Shown here: piece after piece, positions 1 to 7,160 of the stretch
How positions within the stretch are numbered: position 1 is the stretch's first letter
How the letters are laid out: the number at the start of each line of letters is the position of its first letter
From: JAGDZR01 sp049115695
Lineage (GTDB): Bacteria > Bacteroidota > Bacteroidia > Cytophagales > Cyclobacteriaceae
Direction of reading: 5' to 3'
Assembly (NCBI GenBank): GCA_049115695.1
Contig: JAGDZR010000014.1
Span: 62,001-126,000 of the forward strand
DNA: 64,000 nt
The notes under the pieces: model-generated
The model's database searches: none
Told to the model about the DNA's origin: nothing
Seen by the model: only the letters and a program-made list of their open reading frames with translations
Program-made: the position numbers and the translations under genes

Positions 1-125
1 ATAAGATTGCCGAAATAAATGTGGACTATCAATACAATATGGGACCTGATGAAAGCGCTTTAATTGAAACAAAAGGAGGTAATCTGAACTTTTCCATTGG
101 ATTAAGATACAAGGTAAGACGATAG
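1..125 (+). CDS. C-terminal end of an outer-membrane beta-barrel protein (partial)
   Basis: An open frame enters from the left edge and stops at TAG 123-125, leaving about 40 residues. The visible end alternates polar and hydrophobic residues (NVDYQYNMG, then LNFSIGLRYKVRR), which is typical of the last two strands of Bacteroidota porin-type barrels. The last strand would close the barrel and be recognised by the BAM complex. The start, signal peptide and subfamily lie outside the window, so no function can be assigned. Family call is inference from a short segment. Confidence 0.55.
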   Translation, partial: KIAEINVDYQYNMGPDESALIETKGGNLNFSIGLRYKVRR

Positions 126-142
126 TTTCTAAGCTCTTTGCT

Positions 143-165
143 CTTTCAGGTCTGCAACCTGAAAG
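143..165. repeat. Perfect 9-bp inverted repeat (hairpin) after the barrel gene
   Basis: CTTTCAGGT (143-151) and ACCTGAAAG (157-165) are perfect inverted copies around a 5-base loop. It lies 17 bases after the stop at 125 and before a gene on the opposite strand, so it could end transcription from either side. No T-run follows, so it is not a textbook rho-independent terminator. It may instead be a REP-type palindrome. The rest of 126-286 shows no gene. Confidence 0.5.
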
Positions 166-286
166 CAATCTGAGTTTGATTTGCAATCAGTTTTGAATTT
201 TTCGACCTGCTTTAGCAAGAAACACAAAACACTGTTCATAAGGAAGTTGAGGGCTTAAGACGCGTGCTTTAGGCTATTCTTATGGA

Positions 287-1033
287 CTACAAAACCATAA
301 ACACTGCGGCAATAGCCGTCATCAGAATGATAAAGTAGCGATATAGTTTTTCAGGGATTTTTTTGGTGATCCAAATCCCTAAGAAAGCACCAACTGCGAT
401 AGAGGGTATGGTGGTCAGGTCTAACAGAAATGAATCTACGGTAATGGTCTCCCAAACAAAGACATGAAAGGGCACTTTTAGGATATTGATAATTAGAAAA
501 AACCAGGCGGCTGTTCCAATGAATCGATTCTTGGGTAGTTGCATGGCCAACAGGTAAAGCGACATGACCGCTCCGGCGAGATTGCCCACCATCGTGGTAA
601 ATCCTCCGAGCACTCCTGTTGTCGCAGCAAACCATCGGTTATGTGGGACTTTTTTGGAACCACGTTCCAGCCACAACATGATGCCGAGACTGATGAAGAT
701 GATGATCGCCATGATCTGTTTGAACATCTCGTCATCGATAAACTGGCCCGTGTAGGTGCCGATCAATACACCAATAATGGCAAAAGGCAACAGCTTTTTC
801 AGGTGATGCCATTCAGCGTGTCTGTGATAATGCCTGACACCAAATACATCAGCGAAAATCAAAATGGGTAGCAAGACACCACTGCTGTTTTTTCCTCCAA
901 AAATGATGGCCAGCATGGGAACAACTATCATACCTGCTCCACTTACCCCAGTTTTGGCCATACCAACCAAAACAGCAACTGAGAAAAAGAGAATAAAGTC
1001 TGACTGTTCTAAATGATAAGAGAATAACTCCAT
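287..1033 (-). CDS. Sulfite exporter TauE/SafE family membrane protein
   Basis: A polytopic inner-membrane protein of about 248 residues with seven to eight hydrophobic segments. The duplicated Gly-rich halves are typical of TauE/SafE (PF01925): FSVAVLVGMAKTGVSGAG near the N-terminus and GVLGGFTTMVGNLAGAVMS in the second half. Members move organic or inorganic anions (sulfite, sulfoacetate and similar); the substrate here is unknown. The frame extends to an ATG at 1075, but the ATG at 1033 (MELFSYHLEQ) starts closer to the first membrane helix and fits family length, so it is preferred. It stands alone, and the response regulator upstream on the same strand ends at 1172. Family is confident, substrate is not. 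Confidence 0.85.
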   Translation of the reverse strand: MELFSYHLEQSDFILFFSVAVLVGMAKTGVSGAGMIVVPMLAIIFGGKNSSGVLLPILIFADVFGVRHYHRHAEWHHLKKLLPFAIIGVLIGTYTGQFIDDEMFKQIMAIIIFISLGIMLWLERGSKKVPHNRWFAATTGVLGGFTTMVGNLAGAVMSLYLLAMQLPKNRFIGTAAWFFLIINILKVPFHVFVWETITVDSFLLDLTTIPSIAVGAFLGIWITKKIPEKLYRYFIILMTAIAAVFMVL

Positions 1034-1171
1034 GAAGTTGCGAAGATAACAGGGACTCATGTGATTCGATCGCAAGGGTCATGAATAGATTCTCCTGCTG
1101 TCGAAATATATAGAGTCGTTTATTTGTAAATCGGCAAGGCTATTCCAACGAATGCAGATTGAAGGAGATTG

Positions 1172-1786
1172 TCAGATTAGATTATTCGCGTAAGCAAACT
1201 TGATCAGTCCCACCATATTATGTGTTCCTGTCTTTCTGAAGATATTTTTGCGATGTGTTTCAACTGTCCGTTCAGAGATAAACAGCTCTTCCGCGATTTG
1301 TCGATTCGTCATCTCCTGAGAGATCAATTTGAGTATTTCTCGTTCTCGTGTAGTCAGCAGTTTGGGTTCATTTTCATTGAGTCCCCTCACCAACATCGTG
1401 TTGACTTCCTGACTCAGGTAGATATTGCCTTGTGCGACGGCCCTGATCGCTTTGACTAATTCTTCATGCGAGTCTTTTTTTAGGATATAGCCATTGACAC
1501 CTTCTTTGAGGACCTCCTTGATGATGTGTTTTTCATCATGCATGCTGAGCATAATGATTTTTATTTCTGGATACTTTCGCTTGACAGTTTGGACTATTGC
1601 CAACCCATCCATATCTGGCAGGTTATAATCTGTGATCAGTAGATCTATTTTTTGCTGTGTCAGCTTGTCCAGAGCTTCCTGACCCTTGGTAGCTGAGTCA
1701 ACGACTGTCATTCCGTCCTCAGATGCTATTAATTTCGTCAATCCACCAAGCAAGACTGCATGGTCATCAACAAGGAAAATTTTCAT
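1172..1786 (-). CDS. LuxR/NarL-type response regulator
   Basis: A 204-residue two-component response regulator. The N-terminal receiver has the acidic pocket (FLVDDH, residues 4-9), the phosphoacceptor Asp53 in ITDYNLPD and Lys103/104 in ILKKD. The C-terminal LuxR helix-turn-helix covers about residues 140-200, with TREREILKLI, QIAEELF and SERTVETHRKNI. The longest frame starts at 1840, but those extra 18 residues match nothing; the ATG at 1786 begins MKIFLVDDH directly at the receiver, so it is chosen. The histidine kinase lies 78 bases upstream on the same strand and is the obvious partner. Targets are unknown. Confidence 0.93.
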   Translation of the reverse strand: MKIFLVDDHAVLLGGLTKLIASEDGMTVVDSATKGQEALDKLTQQKIDLLITDYNLPDMDGLAIVQTVKRKYPEIKIIMLSMHDEKHIIKEVLKEGVNGYILKKDSHEELVKAIRAVAQGNIYLSQEVNTMLVRGLNENEPKLLTTREREILKLISQEMTNRQIAEELFISERTVETHRKNIFRKTGTHNMVGLIKFAYANNLI

Positions 1787-1864
1787 TATTTCGCGGCTCT
1801 TAGTATTGAGCCAGAAAGTTAATAAATCCATGGCATCCAATTTAAATCATGCCAAAATCCTTGT

Positions 1865-3853
1865 CTATACCGTTGGTTGGGTATTTGTAGCTTGTTGTTT
1901 AAGTTTCACTGGCGAATTGAGAATCAAGGTGTTACCTCGCCTGTTGGGCTGACTGTCCAGCTCGGTTGTCCCATGAATCAGATTGGACCGGGATTGAATG
2001 TTTTTCCACCCATTACCTGTCCCATTTGTTAATAGACTTGAGTCAAATCCCATACCGTTATCCTCAACGAGTAATGTAATCTCCTGATCATCTTTGGTCA
2101 GCTGAATGGTAATCTGATCTGCAGACGAGTATTTGATGATGTTATTCACCCATTCCTGCGTAATGCGGTAATATGATATTTCCTGGAGTTCGCTCAAGCG
2201 GTGGTCAAATCCAAATACATCAACACCAACTCCGATCTTTCCAGTTTGATTGATTCGGTTGGCAAACTCGTCGAGGGCAGCAACCAGTCCATTTTTCAAC
2301 AACGATTGCGGCATCAGGTCAAAACAGACATTTTTGAGCTCTTTGTACATATCATCTAATACTCCCTTGGACGCTTCATAGGTTTCATGTCGATCTTCGA
2401 CTTTCAGATCCTTCTTTTCTTTCAGGGAATTGATGTTGAGATTAAGAATGGAAATTAACTGACCAAACGTGTCATGCAGATCTCGGGCAAAGCGATTTCT
2501 TTCCCGTTCCTGAGATTGTATTACGGCATTGATTTGATCCTGTTTGGCTTGGCTGAGCTCTTTTTGCCATTTTACCTCTTGTAGATATTGCTGTCTTTTG
2601 TACCAGAATACTCCCAACACTATGACCAAAATGATGGTCATACTGAGCACAATCGCAACATATTGATCACGCTCCAATAGCAGGTCTTTCTGCACAATTT
2701 CAGCAGACTGCAGTTTGATCATTTGTTCCTTTTTCTCAGTTTCATACTGCGTTTCTAATTCAAAGATTTGGCGTGTTTTGTTCTCTTCGTAAACAACGTC
2801 CTTGATGTTGGCATAGGCTTCCTGATGTCGGTAAGCCTCCTTGTATTGACCAAGACCCGCATAAGCATCTGCCAATGTCCGTTGAGCTTTGATCATAATT
2901 GAGTTGGCCTTTGTTTCTTCAGCAATGACAAGGGATTCCTTAGATTTAGTGATGGCGCCTTCATATTGCCGCAACTTGTTAAACACCCTAGCCTGTCCAG
3001 CCAGGACGTGCGCAAGTTCCAATTGATTTTTATGAGTTCTGTGACCTTCAGCCGCCTTTTCGTACAGTGCGGATGCTTCCTTGTATAAGCCCAAACTGTC
3101 TTTTGCTTCGGCAATATTATGTTGCATGTAGGCTACATATCGGAGATAGCCGGCTTCCTCATACATGGAAAGTGCCTCCTGACTGTAAGCAATACCTTTT
3201 TCAAATTGACCCAATTGCGTCAGGATTGATCCAATATTCCCTTTGGTGACCATAATGCCAAAGTTGGACTCCACTTCTTCATAGATTTTCAAAGCACGTT
3301 CGTAGTACTCAAGTGTTTTTTCGAATTCATTTTGGCGCTTATAGACAATACCAATATTGCCCAGTACCATGGCGACATCAAATGGGTCATCTGAAGCAAT
3401 TTCATAGTATTCCAACGATTTGAAGTAGTGCCCCAGAGAAGCTGAATAGCCACCAATTTCGTCGAATATGATACCAAGATTATTGTGCGAAGCGGCCATT
3501 CCCAAAGTGTCCTGCAAGTCAGTTTTGATTTTGAGTGCAGCAAGATGATAAAACTGAGCACTGTCCATTTGTCCAAGTGCTTCAAAGGCATTGGCGAGAT
3601 GATTGTAGGAGGTTGATATGCCGGGGAGCCAATTTTCTTTGTTGGCTATTTCGAGCGCTGAGGATGCCAGCAGTTTGCTGCTGTCAATGTCAAAATTCTT
3701 GTAAATCCATGCGAGTTCGTTCAATGAAATGACCTGATCCTGCCAATCCTGATTTTCCAGGGCAGACCAAATGCTGTCAATTTTTTCTTCCTGCGCGTGT
3801 AGTTTGAAAATGATCAATACGACTGCAGCGGTAGTGGCGAGCTTCCTAAGCAT
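1865..3853 (-). CDS. TPR-containing sensor histidine kinase (HisKA_3 type)
   Basis: A 662-residue two-component kinase. A signal peptide (1-20, ending KLHA) is followed by about seven tetratricopeptide repeats (roughly 40-355), presumably periplasmic. A coiled linker leads to one membrane helix (398-417), then the dimerisation/phosphotransfer helix with His460 in RFARDLHDTFGQL, the HisKA_3 signature, and an HATPase domain (N-box near EWVNNI 567-572, G1 DNGMGF 598-603, G2-like GTGNGW 611-616). This NarX/LiaS-like architecture with a TPR sensor is frequent in Bacteroidota. It should phosphorylate the NarL-type regulator encoded just downstream. The signal sensed cannot be read from the sequence. 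Confidence 0.92.
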   Translation of the reverse strand: MLRKLATTAAVVLIIFKLHAQEEKIDSIWSALENQDWQDQVISLNELAWIYKNFDIDSSKLLASSALEIANKENWLPGISTSYNHLANAFEALGQMDSAQFYHLAALKIKTDLQDTLGMAASHNNLGIIFDEIGGYSASLGHYFKSLEYYEIASDDPFDVAMVLGNIGIVYKRQNEFEKTLEYYERALKIYEEVESNFGIMVTKGNIGSILTQLGQFEKGIAYSQEALSMYEEAGYLRYVAYMQHNIAEAKDSLGLYKEASALYEKAAEGHRTHKNQLELAHVLAGQARVFNKLRQYEGAITKSKESLVIAEETKANSIMIKAQRTLADAYAGLGQYKEAYRHQEAYANIKDVVYEENKTRQIFELETQYETEKKEQMIKLQSAEIVQKDLLLERDQYVAIVLSMTIILVIVLGVFWYKRQQYLQEVKWQKELSQAKQDQINAVIQSQERERNRFARDLHDTFGQLISILNLNINSLKEKKDLKVEDRHETYEASKGVLDDMYKELKNVCFDLMPQSLLKNGLVAALDEFANRINQTGKIGVGVDVFGFDHRLSELQEISYYRITQEWVNNIIKYSSADQITIQLTKDDQEITLLVEDNGMGFDSSLLTNGTGNGWKNIQSRSNLIHGTTELDSQPNRRGNTLILNSPVKLKQQATNTQPTV

Positions 3854-3876
3854 GCCGGAAAACTATCACAAATGAT

Positions 3877-3911
3877 AAAAAAAAAGGTCATGAGCTTTCG
3901 CAAATGACCTT
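3877..3911 (-). terminator. Rho-independent terminator of rocD
   Basis: On the minus strand an 8-bp stem (AAGGTCAT with ATGACCTT) is capped by a GC pair and a GAAA tetraloop, then runs into about nine T residues (the A-run at 3877-3885). It starts 21 bases after the rocD stop and separates rocD from the kinase gene. Confidence 0.85.
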
Positions 3912-3931
3912 ATTCTATACTTAAATAATGA

Positions 3932-5185
3932 CTATTTGAAATTTAATATCGTCTTTTCGATAATATCGCAACACTCATGGAGTTGCTCCTCAGTCATCAC
4001 CAATGGTGGCGCAAACCGAATGATGTTTCCGTGTGTTGGTTTTGCAATAAGCCCATTGTCCTTGAGCGCTACACATATATTCCAGGCAGTAGAACTGCTC
4101 GGGTGGTCATTGATGACTATTGCGTTGAGCAATCCACGTCCCCTCACCAACTTGACCAAGTCGCTTTTCGCAATCAAGTGATTCATCCTCTCCCGGAATA
4201 ACTCTCCTAACTTTCTTGCGTTTTCAGCAAGGTTTTCATCTTTGACTACTTCCAATGCTGCCATGGCCACCTTACACGCCAATGGGTTACCGCCATACGT
4301 CGATCCGTGAGAACCGGGTGTAATGACTTCCATGATATGATTGTCTGCCAGCACTGCTGAAACCGGATATACACCACCGGAAAGTGCTTTGCCCAAAATG
4401 ATCATATCGGGTCTGGTATTGTCCGCTTTGGAGGTGGTGGCATTTACAGCCAACAAATCTCCTGTTCGAGCAATACCCGTCTGAATTTCATCTGCAATGA
4501 AGAGGGCATTGTGTTCCTGACATAATTTGGCGATTCCCGGAAGAAAATCATCATTAGGCACTACCACACCTGCTTCACCTTGAATGGGCTCAACCAACAC
4601 GCCTACGATATGCTTATTTTCCTCAAATACTTCTCGCAATGCTTCCAGGTCATTGTAGGCTACTTTGACAAAGCCATGTGTAAATGGACCAAAGTTATTT
4701 CGGGCGTCCTGATCGCTTGAAAAGGAAATGATTGTCGTCGTTCGGCCATGAAAGTTTTGATCAAACACAACAATTTGTGCTTTGTTCTCTGGAATACCTT
4801 TTTTCTCATACCCCCATCGCCGGGTGATTTTGATAGCTGTTTCGACAGCCTCTGCCCCCGTATTCATTGGGAGCACTTTGTCATAACCAAAGTATTCAGT
4901 TACATATTTTTCGTACAAACCAAGCGCATCACTGTAGAAGGCCCGTGAGGTTAAAGTCAGGATTTCCGCCTGCTCTTTAAGAGCATTGATGATTTTAGGG
5001 TGACAATGTCCCTGATTGACTGCTGAATAAGCAGAGAGAAAGTCAAAATACTTTTTGTCTTCCACATCCCAGACGTAAACACCTTCTCCACGAGAGAGTA
5101 CGACTGGAAGGGGGTGGTAATTATGAGCGCCGTATTGGTCCTCCATTTTCATGAGGTCCTGGCTGACCATGATTGCTTCTGCCAT
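3932..5185 (-). CDS. rocD: Ornithine aminotransferase (ornithine-oxo-acid transaminase)
   Basis: A 417-residue class III PLP aminotransferase that transfers the delta-amino group of ornithine to 2-oxoglutarate, giving glutamate semialdehyde, in cytosolic arginine/ornithine breakdown and proline synthesis. Visible landmarks: MNTGAEAVETAIK (107-119), the cofactor Asp in ADEIQTGIARTG (Asp232), the Schiff-base Lys266 in ILGKALSGGVYPVSA, and HGSTYGGNPLAC. GEGVYVWDVEDKKYFDFLSAYSAVNQGH near the N-terminus is specific to OAT within class III; it is cited here in parts GEGVYVWD and YSAVNQGH. Length matches the family. It is monocistronic, with its own -7 element at 5217-5224 and terminator at 3877-3911. 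A ureohydrolase lies 45 kb away; a shared pathway is possible but unproven. Confidence 0.93.
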   Translation of the reverse strand: MAEAIMVSQDLMKMEDQYGAHNYHPLPVVLSRGEGVYVWDVEDKKYFDFLSAYSAVNQGHCHPKIINALKEQAEILTLTSRAFYSDALGLYEKYVTEYFGYDKVLPMNTGAEAVETAIKITRRWGYEKKGIPENKAQIVVFDQNFHGRTTTIISFSSDQDARNNFGPFTHGFVKVAYNDLEALREVFEENKHIVGVLVEPIQGEAGVVVPNDDFLPGIAKLCQEHNALFIADEIQTGIARTGDLLAVNATTSKADNTRPDMIILGKALSGGVYPVSAVLADNHIMEVITPGSHGSTYGGNPLACKVAMAALEVVKDENLAENARKLGELFRERMNHLIAKSDLVKLVRGRGLLNAIVINDHPSSSTAWNICVALKDNGLIAKPTHGNIIRFAPPLVMTEEQLHECCDIIEKTILNFK

Positions 5186-5216
5186 AACTTTGTAGGGGTT
5201 AAATTGTTGTTGACTG

Positions 5217-5224
5217 CAAAGCTA
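5217..5224 (-). promoter_or_regulatory. -7 promoter element for rocD
   Basis: The minus strand reads TAGCTTTG, an exact match to the Bacteroidota -7 consensus TAnnTTTG. It lies about 31 bases before the rocD ATG, giving a leader of about 25 bases. A clear TTTG -33 element at the usual spacing was not seen. Confidence 0.45.
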
Positions 5225-5234
5225 AAGGGTTCAT

Positions 5235-5402
5235 ATGACAAACTTGAATCGTTCATCTGGGAAAACTCCGAAATTAGGAAATGAAGACTATTATTTTAAT
5301 GAGTCAGGTCTCCTGGTTTTTACCAAAAAGTATCATTTAAAGCGCGGATACTGCTGTGAATCGGGGTGTAAACATTGCCCTTTTGATTTTAAAAGAAAAT
5401 GA
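5235..5402 (+). CDS. Small Cys-rich DUF5522 family protein
   Basis: A 55-residue gene, too short for a 60-residue ORF cut-off, from ATG 5235 to TGA 5400-5402. The protein has EDYYFNESGLLVFT, then YHLKRGYCCESGCKHCPF, which is the DUF5522 pattern: a YHLxRGyCC...GCxHCP cluster of four cysteines and one histidine. This suggests a metal-binding or redox knuckle. Its function is unknown; it is a conserved small protein in Bacteroidota. It is divergent from rocD, whose -7 element lies just upstream, and is followed directly by the rpmB promoter. Identification rests on the recognisable Cys/His motif. Confidence 0.85.
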   Translation: MTNLNRSSGKTPKLGNEDYYFNESGLLVFTKKYHLKRGYCCESGCKHCPFDFKRK

Positions 5403-5412
5403 TTGAACTGTT

Positions 5413-5445
5413 TTTGGTTTTTACATGATAATATGTCGATATTTG
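5413..5445 (+). promoter_or_regulatory. Promoter of the rpmB-rpmG-DUF4295 operon
   Basis: TTTG (5413-5416), a 21-base spacer and GATATTTG (5438-5445, seven of eight to TAnnTTTG) form a Bacteroidota-type -33/-7 pair. A start near 5451 would leave about 24 bases before the rpmB ATG at 5475. Confidence 0.45.
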
Positions 5446-5474
5446 CAGTCCGTTTTTCAAAACGAGTGAAAATC

Positions 5475-5714
5475 ATGTCAAAAGTTTGCGATATAACAGG
5501 GAAAAGAGCGCGTGTAGGTAACAATGTATCTCATGCGAACAACAAAACTAAGCGTAAGTTCTACCCTAACTTACACAAGAAGAGGTTCTACATCCCTGAG
5601 GAAGATAAGTGGATCACTTTAAAGGTGTCTACCACTGCACTTCGTACCATTAATAAAAATGGTATTACTGCGGTATTAAGAAAGGCAAGAGCGAACGGAA
5701 ACGTTCTAGTTTAA
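5475..5714 (+). CDS. rpmB: Large-subunit ribosomal protein bL28
   Basis: A 79-residue protein starting MSKVCDITGKRARVGNNVSH, the standard bL28 beginning, and containing KRKFYPNLHKKRFYIPE and TTALRTINKNG. The open frame extends upstream to 5403, but that part carries the promoter and no homology, so ATG 5475 is the start. It binds 23S rRNA near the E-site side of the 50S subunit. It is first in a tight operon with rpmG (15-base gap) and DUF4295 (2-base gap), an arrangement seen widely in Bacteroidota. Confidence 0.97.
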   Translation: MSKVCDITGKRARVGNNVSHANNKTKRKFYPNLHKKRFYIPEEDKWITLKVSTTALRTINKNGITAVLRKARANGNVLV

Positions 5715-5729
5715 TAAAGAAATCAGATC

Positions 5730-5912
5730 ATGGCTAAGAAAGGCAATAGAATTCAAGTAATCCTGGAGTGCACAGAGCACAAGGAAAGTGGAATGCCAGG
5801 TACTTCAAGATATATTTCTACTAAAAATAGAAAAAATACGCCTGAGCGAGTGGAATTGAAGAAATACAATCCTATTCTGAGGAAATATACTGTTCACAAA
5901 GAAATTAAGTAA
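5730..5912 (+). CDS. rpmG: Large-subunit ribosomal protein bL33
   Basis: A 60-residue bL33 starting MAKKGNRIQVILECTEHK, with GTSRYISTKNRKNTPERVELKKYNP cited in part as SRYISTKNRKNTPERVEL. Only one cysteine is present, so this is the zinc-free (C-minus) form. It is a small basic protein of the 50S subunit near the E site. Second gene of the rpmB operon. Confidence 0.97.
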   Translation: MAKKGNRIQVILECTEHKESGMPGTSRYISTKNRKNTPERVELKKYNPILRKYTVHKEIK

Positions 5913-5914
5913 AC

Positions 5915-6067
5915 ATGGCAAAGAAAGTAGTAGCAACCCTAAAGCAGCCAGGTGGAGTAAAGTGGGCCAAGGTAATCAGAGCTGTAAAGTCTGAGAAAAC
6001 CGGAGCTTATACCTTCAAAGAAGAAATGGTGCCGGAAGGTGAAGTCAAAGATGTTCTTGCCAAGTAA
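5915..6067 (+). CDS. DUF4295 family protein (probable ribosome-associated)
   Basis: A 50-residue basic protein (MAKKVVATLKQPGG, then KWAKVIRAVKSEKTGAYTF), too short for a 60-residue ORF cut-off. It starts 2 bases after rpmG and ends 20 bases before a strong terminator. DUF4295 is a Bacteroidota-only family found in this operon position. From memory it may be the extra large-subunit protein named bL38 in the Flavobacterium johnsoniae ribosome structure; that equation is not certain. Operon position and base content support a ribosomal role. Confidence 0.88.
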   Translation: MAKKVVATLKQPGGVKWAKVIRAVKSEKTGAYTFKEEMVPEGEVKDVLAK

Positions 6068-6086
6068 GAACTGAAAAAACTTAGAG

Positions 6087-6112
6087 GCCGGTACTATACC
6101 GGCTTTTTTTTT
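6087..6112 (+). terminator. Rho-independent terminator of the rpmB operon
   Basis: GCCGGTA (6087-6093) and TACCGGC (6097-6103) form a 7-bp stem with a CTA loop, followed directly by nine T residues. It separates the ribosomal genes from ftsY. Confidence 0.93.
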
Positions 6113-6171
6113 GCCCTGTTGTAACTTACAGCTGGATAACTCGTCAATATTTTTTTAAAACATCACCGATC

Positions 6172-7125
6172 ATGGGTCTATTCAATATTTTTTCAAAAGA
6201 GAAGAAAGAAACTCTCGATAAGGGACTGGAAAAATCGAATGCGAGCTTTTTCAACAAGCTGGGAAAAGCTGTGGTGGGTAAGACTACCGTCGATGATCAG
6301 GTCCTGGATGAATTAGAGGAGGTGCTTATTACCTCTGATGTGGGTGTTGATACTACAGTAAAGGTCATTGAGCGGATTGAAAGTAGAGTGGCCAAAGATA
6401 AGTACCTGAATACTTCAGAGCTTAATCAGATTCTGAGAGAAGAAATAGCCGGTTTACTTTCTGAAAATAACACTCAGGACCTAAAGGATTTTGATATCCC
6501 TAGTGTTGACGGACCTTTTGTTATTTTGGTGGTGGGTGTCAATGGAGTAGGCAAAACCACTACTATTGGAAAGTTGGCAGCTCAATTGAAGGCGCTTGAT
6601 AAGAAGGTGGTCTTAGGTGCCGCTGATACATTTAGGGCCGCAGCTGTAGATCAGTTGATCATGTGGGGTGAAAGAGTGGGGGTACCTGTAGTGTCGAAGG
6701 GTATGAATACCGATCCTGCGTCGGTCGCATTTGAAACAGTCAAAAGAGGTGTTGACGAAAACGCAGATGTTGTAATCATTGATACGGCTGGTCGATTGCA
6801 TACCAAAGTCAACTTAATGAATGAATTGACTAAGATTAAGCGCGTGATCCAAAAGTTTGTGCCAGCAGCGCCACATGATGTCATGCTGGTCCTCGATGGA
6901 AGCACAGGTCAAAATGCATTTATTCAAGCCACAGAATTCACCAAAGCTACTGATGTAACCTCCCTTGCCATTACCAAATTGGACGGCACAGCAAAAGGAG
7001 GAGTTGTTATTGGTATATCAGATCAATTCAAAATACCCGTGAAATTTATCGGAGTAGGCGAACGTGTTGAGGACCTACAAGTCTTCAATAAGATGGAGTT
7101 TGTCGATAGTTTTTTTAAGGTTTAG
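6172..7125 (+). CDS. ftsY: Signal recognition particle receptor FtsY
   Basis: A 317-residue SRP-family GTPase that docks SRP-ribosome complexes at the inner membrane. The N domain is a helical bundle (about 20-105). The G domain has G1 GVNGVGKTT (122-130), the insertion-box DTFRAAAVDQL (152-162), G3 DTAGRLHTK (204-212), G4 TKLDGTAKGG (268-277) and G5 GVGERVEDL. The acidic A domain of E. coli FtsY is almost absent, as in many non-enteric bacteria. The spacing to the terminator upstream suggests its own promoter. Confident. Confidence 0.96.
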   Translation: MGLFNIFSKEKKETLDKGLEKSNASFFNKLGKAVVGKTTVDDQVLDELEEVLITSDVGVDTTVKVIERIESRVAKDKYLNTSELNQILREEIAGLLSENNTQDLKDFDIPSVDGPFVILVVGVNGVGKTTTIGKLAAQLKALDKKVVLGAADTFRAAAVDQLIMWGERVGVPVVSKGMNTDPASVAFETVKRGVDENADVVIIDTAGRLHTKVNLMNELTKIKRVIQKFVPAAPHDVMLVLDGSTGQNAFIQATEFTKATDVTSLAITKLDGTAKGGVVIGISDQFKIPVKFIGVGERVEDLQVFNKMEFVDSFFKV

Positions 7126-7160
7126 TAACCAAAAAACATCTTGTGGATGATGGCCATTAC

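Noticed and set aside
126..286. A 36-codon minus-strand ORF across the hairpin
   Set aside because: No composition or motif support, and it contains the palindrome.
5333..5524. A 63-codon minus-strand frame over the DUF5522 and rpmB region
   Set aside because: Shadow of the two real plus-strand genes and the promoter between them.
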